Below, piece after piece: positions 59,389-64,000 of a stretch of DNA of 64,000 nucleotides. Below the pieces are notes generated by a model. That model had not been told where the DNA came from. It worked only from the letters and a program-made list of their open reading frames with translations, and did no database searches. Position numbers and translations under genes: made by a program. Numbering within the stretch: the first letter of the stretch is position 1; the number at the start of each line of letters is the position of its first letter. Origin of the DNA: Azoarcus sp031546845 (GTDB taxonomy: Bacteria > Pseudomonadota > Gammaproteobacteria > Burkholderiales > Rhodocyclaceae). The stretch is taken from positions 1 through 64,000 of the forward strand of contig JAVBJT010000027.1 in NCBI GenBank assembly GCA_031546845.1. The letters run 5' to 3'.

Positions 59389-60171
59389 TCACCCTTCCGT
59401 GCGCACCCCATCGTTTTTCTTCCCACCATGGTTGAAGAAAGCGGAAAGCAGATCCACCGGCACCGGAAAAACCAGCGTTGAGCTTTTGTCGCCAGCGACC
59501 TGGGTCAACGTCTGCAGATAGCGCAACTGCATCGCCGCCGGTTCCCGCGACAGTATCTCGGCTGCTTCCATCAGCGCCTGCGCGGCCTGCTTTTCGCCTT
59601 CGGCGTGGATCACCTTGGCGCGCCGCTCGCGCTCAGCCTCAGCCTGACGGGCGATGGCGCGAACCATGTTTTCGTTGAGGTCCACATGCTTGATCTCGAC
59701 ATTGGCGACCTTGATGCCCCAGCCATCGGTCTGAGCATCGAGGATATGCTGGATGTCGAAATTGAGCTTTTCCCGCTCGGCCAGCATCTCGTCCAGTTCA
59801 TGCTTGCCAAGCACCGCGCGCAGCGTGGTCTGCGCAAGCTGACTGGTGGCGACGAGATAGTTTTCCACCTGGATGATCGCCCGCTCCGGCGCGACAACGC
59901 GGAAATAGACCACCGCATTGACCTTGACCGACACGTTGTCGCGGGAGATCACGTCCTGACTGGGCACATCCATCGTCACCACGCGCAGATCCACCTTGAC
60001 CATCTGTTGCAGGCCGGGAATGACGAAAATCAGCCCAGGGCCTTTCACTTTCCAGAAGCGGCCAAGCATGAAGACCACACCGCGTTCGTATTCACGCAGG
60101 ATCTTGAGCGAAGCGCCAGCAAGAGCAATAAGAACAACAAGCAGTGGCACAAAGCCAAATAGGTCGATCAT
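59389..60171 (-). CDS. slipin/SPFH family membrane protein
   Basis: The 260-residue protein has an N-terminal membrane helix (FVPLLVVLIALAGASL) and a SPFH/band-7 domain. That domain contains LREYERGVVFMLGRFWKVKGPGLIFVIPGLQQMVKVDLR and VPSQDVISRDNVSVKVNAVVYF. A helical region follows (ARQAEAERERRAKVIHAEGEKQAAQAL). These scaffold-forming proteins pair with NfeD proteases, and here the nfeD gene lies directly upstream with a 4-base overlap. Likely role: membrane microdomain or protein quality control. Confidence 0.93.
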   Translation of the reverse strand: MIDLFGFVPLLVVLIALAGASLKILREYERGVVFMLGRFWKVKGPGLIFVIPGLQQMVKVDLRVVTMDVPSQDVISRDNVSVKVNAVVYFRVVAPERAIIQVENYLVATSQLAQTTLRAVLGKHELDEMLAEREKLNFDIQHILDAQTDGWGIKVANVEIKHVDLNENMVRAIARQAEAERERRAKVIHAEGEKQAAQALMEAAEILSREPAAMQLRYLQTLTQVAGDKSSTLVFPVPVDLLSAFFNHGGKKNDGVRTEG

Positions 60172-61664
60172 GGTGTGAGACTCCCGGTCGATGATGAAGA
60201 CGAAGGTGGTGTGGGTGGCATTGGTGTAGGCGGCGCAGGGGGATCGAGAAGCGAAACGTGCAGCACGAGGCCATCGAGGCGGTCGACACGCACCTCCTGC
60301 CCGATGGCAAGGGGAGCCGCGCTACGCACGCGCCAGGTTTCGCCACGAACCTGCGCCCAGTAACCTCCGCCCCCGGCGGGGGCGACGATCCGCGCACGCG
60401 CGCCGATCATATCCTCTCGCCCGCTGACAACCGGCCGCCTCCGGCTGCGGGCGGCGAAGCCACCGATGGCGAACAACACAACCGCGCTGGTCAAAGCGAG
60501 CCCAACGACCAGTGCCGGCGGCATACCGAAGCCGGGCATTTCCGTATCGACGAGAAACAGACTACCGACGACGAAAGCAACAATGCCGCCGATACCAAGG
60601 GTGCCGAAACTCGGCGCGAACGCCTCGGCGACCATCAGCGCGGCACCGACCGCCACCAACGCCACGCCGGCCCAATTGACCGGCAGCAAATTGAACGCAT
60701 ACAGGGCGACGAGCAGACAGATCGCGCCAACCACGCCGGGGACGGCAAAACCGGGATTGGTGAACTCGAAGAACAACCCGTAAATGCCGATCATCATCAG
60801 AATCAGCGCCACCTGCGGATTGGCGAGCGTGGCAAGGATGCGGTTGCGCAAATCCGGTTCGCCGCGCTCGATGACGGCGCGCGCCGTGGTCAGCTTCGCT
60901 TTGCCGGCGCCGAGCGTAACTTCACGGCCGTCGAGACGGGCAAGCAGATCGGGCAGATCAGTCGCTACAAGGTCGATGACACCACCGGCAAGCGCTTCCT
61001 CGGCACTCAAGCTGGCGGCCTCGCGCACCGCGCGCTCGGCAAAATCGGCATTGCGCCCGCGCAGTTGGGCCAGACTGCGCAGATAGGCGGCGGCGTCATT
61101 GACCGATTTCGCGCTCATCGCATCGCCATCGCCCGGCGGCGAAGCCTCACCATTCTTGCCGCCGGACGGTTGTGGCTTGCCCGGCTGGCTGCCGCCGATA
61201 CCGATCGCCACCGGCGTGGCTGCGCCAAGATTGGTCGCCGGCGCCATCGCGGCAATGTGGCTGGCGTAGAGGATGTAAGTGCCGGCGCTGGCGGCGCGGG
61301 CGCCCTCGGGCGAAACATAAGTGGCGACCGCCACCGGAGAGGCGAGAATGTCCTGAATGATTTCCCGCATCGCGGTATCGAGTCCGCCTGGGGTATCCAT
61401 TTCGAGCACGACGAGGGCGAAGCCGCCATTCCGCGCCCGCGACAATTCTCGATGGACGAAATCCGCGGTCGCCGGACCGATAGCGCCGTGGACCCGCAAT
61501 GCCATCACACGCGAGCCTGCTTCGTGCCCCTTCTCCGCAGCCGCGTTGCGCGCATCGATGAGCAAAGACACACCCATCAACAACAGCAGCGACAACACGG
61601 CAAAACAACGCAACGTCATTCCGCCCGCCATCCCGCGTATTTTCCTGAACATGCATGCCAGCAT
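60168..61664 (-). CDS. NfeD family membrane serine protease, full-length form
   Basis: The 498-residue protein has a signal-like helix, then a ClpP-like periplasmic protease domain. That domain contains VLEMDTPGGLDTAMREIIQDILASPV, YVSPEGARAASAGTYILYASHIAAMAPATNLGAATPV with the catalytic Ser/Lys region, and a DLVATDLPDLLARLDG stretch. Several membrane helices (about 300-420) and a C-terminal OB-fold NfeD domain follow. It cleaves the slipin partner in known cases. The start at 61664 has GGGAGAG upstream; other in-frame ATGs lie at 61652, 61631 and 61619. A truncated duplicate of its 5' end lies at 62999-63160. Confidence 0.9.
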   Translation of the reverse strand: MLACMFRKIRGMAGGMTLRCFAVLSLLLLMGVSLLIDARNAAAEKGHEAGSRVMALRVHGAIGPATADFVHRELSRARNGGFALVVLEMDTPGGLDTAMREIIQDILASPVAVATYVSPEGARAASAGTYILYASHIAAMAPATNLGAATPVAIGIGGSQPGKPQPSGGKNGEASPPGDGDAMSAKSVNDAAAYLRSLAQLRGRNADFAERAVREAASLSAEEALAGGVIDLVATDLPDLLARLDGREVTLGAGKAKLTTARAVIERGEPDLRNRILATLANPQVALILMMIGIYGLFFEFTNPGFAVPGVVGAICLLVALYAFNLLPVNWAGVALVAVGAALMVAEAFAPSFGTLGIGGIVAFVVGSLFLVDTEMPGFGMPPALVVGLALTSAVVLFAIGGFAARSRRRPVVSGREDMIGARARIVAPAGGGGYWAQVRGETWRVRSAAPLAIGQEVRVDRLDGLVLHVSLLDPPAPPTPMPPTPPSSSSSTGSLTP

Positions 61665-62009
61665 CGTCGGCTCTCCCGCTCGGATCGGCCTTGCGCAATC
61701 CGGCGTCAATTCAACCTCTATGACATGAAATCCATGTGCCAAAGTGTAACCCGCGAGCAAACACGTCGGACAATGTGACACATCCAACAGACAGCCCCCT
61801 GCCAATCTGCTTATCTGTTCCTTACGCTTACGGCCAGCCAAAAAAATAGACCGCGAGCAGTCCTGCCACGGTGTCGGTTATTTTTACAGGGGTTAGGGTA
61901 AACGATAATAAAGAATAAATTTTTTATTTGTTTTCAATTGCTTAATAAAGTGGCCTTCTTTTTGCTTAAACGTTATCAGGTTTAACGTTTCATCAAAGGA
62001 AATCACATC
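61665..62009. other. divergent intergenic region between nfeD and the PEP-CTERM gene
   Basis: The nfeD-proximal 190 bases are repeated with changes at about 63161-63330. The other half is A/T-rich, unlike the rest of the window, and contains the sigma-54 type promoter at 61951-61965. TTTAACGTT-type direct repeats lie around 61968-61990, and a ribosome site AAAGGAAA precedes the GTG start. Confidence 0.6.
61951..61965 (+). promoter_or_regulatory. sigma-54 (RpoN) -24/-12 promoter of the PEP-CTERM gene
   Basis: TGGC at 61951-61954 and TTGC at 61962-61965 with exactly seven bases between, matching TGGC-N7-TTGC. It lies 45 bases upstream of the GTG start. PEP-CTERM genes in floc- and biofilm-forming betaproteobacteria are known to be under RpoN with the PrsK/PrsR two-component system. 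Confidence 0.75.
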
Positions 62010-62918
62010 GTGAAGCTCATCAAGAAAAAATTTGTGGCCGCCCTCCTGCTCAGCCTGGGCCTGCCAATGGCCGCCCACGCAGCGGCCGTCATTCAGGACA
62101 ACAGTGTTTTGGCCGGCGTCAGCGATTCCGGCACGCTCGGCTCGAATGGCAACACACCCCCGGGCATTCTGTATGACCCCAACGGTACGAGAAGCTATGG
62201 TATCAACGACTTCCTGACACCGGGCACACCGTTCGAAGGTTTCTATATCACCTCGGCAACAACTGGTGGTTTTTCTTTTTACGGTAACAATTTCGCCGGC
62301 ACAAACGCCGTTATCGTCAACGTGACCCAGAACTCGCCGACTTCAGCGACATCGGTCAGCCTGTTCTCGGGACTTAAGGTCACCAACGAGTATTCCCTGA
62401 CGACCCGCGACGGCCGCTCGGTGATCTCCATCACCACCACGCTGACCAATACCGGCGGCAGCTCATTCCTGGGCTTGGATTTCCTGCGCACGCTTGATCC
62501 GGACCCGGACGTGAATGCTTTCGGCTCCTACTACACAAACAACGTCGTGCTGTCTCAAAATCAGGCTTGCGGAACGGGCACCAGCACCGGGCAAACAATC
62601 TGTATTTTCAGCACCGATACCAATTATGCCCACAATGCAGGGGTCAGCGCCGGGTGGTCGACAAGCCCAGCCGCATACTTGGCCGGGCTTAATGACGGCA
62701 ATGGCGACTATGCTCTCGGTGTTGGTTTTGCCCTGGGCGACCTCGGCGCGGGCCAGAGCCTTACGTTCTCTTATGGCTATGCCCTCGGCGGCAGCCTCAA
62801 CGAAGCCGCCGGTGGCGGTGGCGGTCAGGGAGTTCCCGAGCCGGCGAGCACGCTGCTGTTGGCGACCGGGCTGCTTGGCCTCGCCTATAGCCGCCGGAAC
62901 AAGCGCACACAGGCTTGA
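62010..62918 (+). CDS. PEP-CTERM sorting domain protein (copy 1)
   Basis: The 302-residue exported protein has a signal peptide (KKKFVAALLLSLGLPMAAHAA) and a Gly/Ser/Thr/Asn-rich beta-type body. The C-terminal PEP-CTERM tripartite signal is VPEPASTLLLATGLLGLAYSRRNKR: PEP motif, one hydrophobic helix, basic end. Such proteins are processed by exosortase (XrtA/EpsH) and displayed at the surface, often in biofilm matrix. The start is a GTG after AAAGGAAA. A second, diverged copy begins at 63564. No exosortase gene is in the window. Confidence 0.9.
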   Translation: MKLIKKKFVAALLLSLGLPMAAHAAAVIQDNSVLAGVSDSGTLGSNGNTPPGILYDPNGTRSYGINDFLTPGTPFEGFYITSATTGGFSFYGNNFAGTNAVIVNVTQNSPTSATSVSLFSGLKVTNEYSLTTRDGRSVISITTTLTNTGGSSFLGLDFLRTLDPDPDVNAFGSYYTNNVVLSQNQACGTGTSTGQTICIFSTDTNYAHNAGVSAGWSTSPAAYLAGLNDGNGDYALGVGFALGDLGAGQSLTFSYGYALGGSLNEAAGGGGGQGVPEPASTLLLATGLLGLAYSRRNKRTQA

Positions 62919-62939
62919 TCCGTTCTCCGGGTACAACGC

Positions 62940-62961
62940 AAAAGGGCCGCAAGGCCCTTTT
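62940..62961 (+). terminator. terminator after PEP-CTERM copy 1
   Basis: Stem AAAAGGGCC (62940-62948), loop GCAA, GGCCCTTTT (62953-62961). Symmetric, so it can work from both sides. Confidence 0.85.
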
Positions 62962-62998
62962 GTCGTTTACGGCGCGGATTTTTCGCGCGGCACAAAAA

Positions 62999-63160
62999 GT
63001 GTGCCACACCCGCGCAGTTGGGCAATGCTGCGCAAATAGGCGGCAGCTTCATTGACCGATTTCGCGCTCATCGCAATAGCTGCAGCGACAACACGGTAAA
63101 GCAGCGCAGCGGCATTCCGTTCACCATCCTGCGTACCGTCCTGAGCATGCATGCCAGCAT
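62999..63160 (-). pseudogene. nfeD 5' remnant
   Basis: On the minus strand from the ATG equivalent at 63160 it reads MLACMLRTVRR-like text and PLRCFTVLSL, parallel to the start of the intact nfeD. It then jumps to a copy of SAKSVN-AAAYLRS-AQLRG, which in the intact gene lies about 490 bases further on. The junction puts a stop in the original frame. The copy is a duplication followed by an internal deletion. Confidence 0.8.
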
Positions 63161-63504
63161 CGTCGGCTCTCCCACTCGGATCGAGCCTTGCGTGATCCGG
63201 CGTCAATGCAACCGCTATGACATAAAGTCCATGCGCCGAAAGTGTAGCTCGCGAGCAATGTGACACATCCAACGGACAGCCGCTTACCAATCTGCTCCTG
63301 ACGCTTACGGCCAACCAAAAGAAAGACTTCGCGCAACGTTGCGCACAAACCAAGCAGGCAGGCGCACCCGATTACGGCCGTAGAGGAAAGCGCCAAGAGT
63401 CTACGCGCAGACAATCATGCCGTGATATTTGTTATTTTTACATTATTTATTGCATAAGATTACTCTAAATGAATTTATCGTTTATTTTCAATGAAGTAAA
63501 AATA

Positions 63505-63519
63505 TTTCCTATTTCTTGC
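63505..63519 (+). promoter_or_regulatory. degenerate -24/-12 element before PEP-CTERM copy 2
   Basis: Aligned with the copy 1 promoter, TTGC is kept at 63516-63519. The -24 TGGC has become TTTC (63505-63508), which removes the GG essential for sigma-54 binding. The spacing to the GTG start is 45 bases, as in copy 1. Confidence 0.5.
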
Positions 63520-63563
63520 GATAATGCCCTTGGGTTTAATATCTCATCAAAGGAAATCACATC

Positions 63564-64000
63564 GTGAAGAAAAGGTTTGTGGCCGCTCTCCTGTTCAGCC
63601 TGGGTCTGCCAATGGCCGCCCACGCAACGGCCGTCATTCAGGACAACAATGTTCTGGCCGGCGTCAGCGATTTGGGCACACTCGGCTCGAATGGCAACAC
63701 GCCCCCGGGCATTCTGTATGACGCCACCGGTACGAGAAACTATGGCATCAACGACTTCCTGACGCCGGGCACGCCGTTCGAAGGTTTCTATGTCACCTCG
63801 ACAACAACCGGCGGCTCTCCGTTTTACGCCAACAATGCCAACGGCATGAGTGGCGGTATTGTCTCCGTAACCCAGAATTCCCCGACTTCAGCCACAGCGG
63901 TCAATATATTCTCGGGGCTTACGGTCACTAATAATTATTCTCTGGCGACCCACGATGGCCGCTCAGTGATCTCCATTACCACCACGCTGACCAACACCAG
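63564..64000 (+). CDS. PEP-CTERM-type protein, copy 2 (cut by window end)
   Basis: The GTG start follows AAAGGAAA as in copy 1. The 145 visible codons closely follow copy 1 (signal VAALLFSLGLPMAAHA, then VIQDNNVLAGVSDLGTLG, DFLTPGTPFEGFYVTS). Changes cluster in the middle: an ANNANGMSGGIVSV region replaces the GNNFAGTNAVIVNV of copy 1. The C-terminus is beyond the right edge, so the sorting signal itself is not seen. Confidence 0.88.
   Translation, partial: MKKRFVAALLFSLGLPMAAHATAVIQDNNVLAGVSDLGTLGSNGNTPPGILYDATGTRNYGINDFLTPGTPFEGFYVTSTTTGGSPFYANNANGMSGGIVSVTQNSPTSATAVNIFSGLTVTNNYSLATHDGRSVISITTTLTNT

Larger units (their letters stand above)
62962..63563. other. spacer between the two PEP-CTERM genes with duplicated upstream DNA
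   Basis: About 330 bases (62999-63330) are a diverged copy of the nfeD 5' end and its upstream DNA. The remainder (63420-63560) is A/T-rich and corresponds to the promoter region of copy 1, with the same CATCAAAGGAAATCAC before the GTG. No intact gene is present. Confidence 0.7.

Noticed and set aside
62967..63353. Minus-strand frame of 128 codons between the PEP-CTERM genes taken as a gene
   Set aside because: It is the duplicated nfeD 5' DNA read in a shifted frame; the original frame is stopped after about 30 codons.
1..64000. CRISPR arrays and rRNA genes
   Set aside because: No regularly spaced repeat arrays and no rRNA sequence were seen anywhere in the window.

Overview
The window is about 64 kb of GC-rich DNA from a Gram-negative bacterium, most likely a betaproteobacterium of the Rhodocyclales type. 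Several things point that way: a DUF3460 gene, the miaB-phoH-ybeY-corC-lnt and yicC-gmk-rpoZ-spoT gene orders, a periplasmic nitrate reductase (nap) operon with an FNR-type box, an aryl-polyene-like pigment gene set, and PEP-CTERM surface proteins with a sigma-54 type promoter. The genus cannot be fixed from the sequence alone.

Layout. 1-1760: inner-membrane pump (cut by the window edge) and adaptor of an RND efflux system. 1868-12139: the conserved miaB-phoH-ybeY / corC-lnt block on the minus strand, interrupted between ybeY and corC by about 4.4 kb of accessory genes: a lipoprotein, a small zinc-ribbon membrane protein, and a four-gene DUF393 / membrane protein / SDR-DoxX / DUF2269 operon preceded by two copies of one palindromic operator. 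12281-14102: a tRNA with a CAT anticodon, then a solitary AAA+ ATPase with a ClpX-type zinc finger. 14275-17808: dnaQ, rnhA and a methyltransferase, bracketed by two paralogous BamE-like lipoproteins.

17805-30600: an aryl-polyene/xanthomonadin-like cluster in two arms. The plus arm holds a flavin halogenase-like protein, a chorismatase, an outer-membrane protein, an acyltransferase and a glycosyltransferase. The minus arm holds a ketoreductase, a dehydratase, two ketosynthase-type proteins, a methyltransferase and a deacetylase. A diguanylate cyclase and a cation/proton antiporter lie between the arms. Acyl carrier proteins, an aryl-activating ligase and an MMPL exporter are not in the window. 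30696-36950: napFDAGHBC. 37085-42725: a DnaQ/GIY-YIG nuclease, a methyltransferase, DUF3460, spoT, rpoZ and gmk.

42729-53882: an island of about 11.1 kb that splits yicC from gmk. It is bounded by a near-identical copy of the 3' end of yicC and by an inner 27-nt direct repeat. It carries a small HTH protein, hsdR, hsdS, a PrrC-like anticodon nuclease, a frameshifted rhuM, hsdM, an Mrr-like endonuclease and a convergent Fic protein, but no recognisable integrase. This defence island is the most interesting part of the window.

53862-64000: yicC, a Ser/Thr kinase and PP2C phosphatase pair, rph-rdgB-hemW, a slipin-nfeD pair, and a PEP-CTERM gene. The DNA containing the nfeD 5' region and the PEP-CTERM gene has been duplicated in tandem. 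The second copy keeps only an nfeD remnant and a second PEP-CTERM gene that runs off the end of the window.
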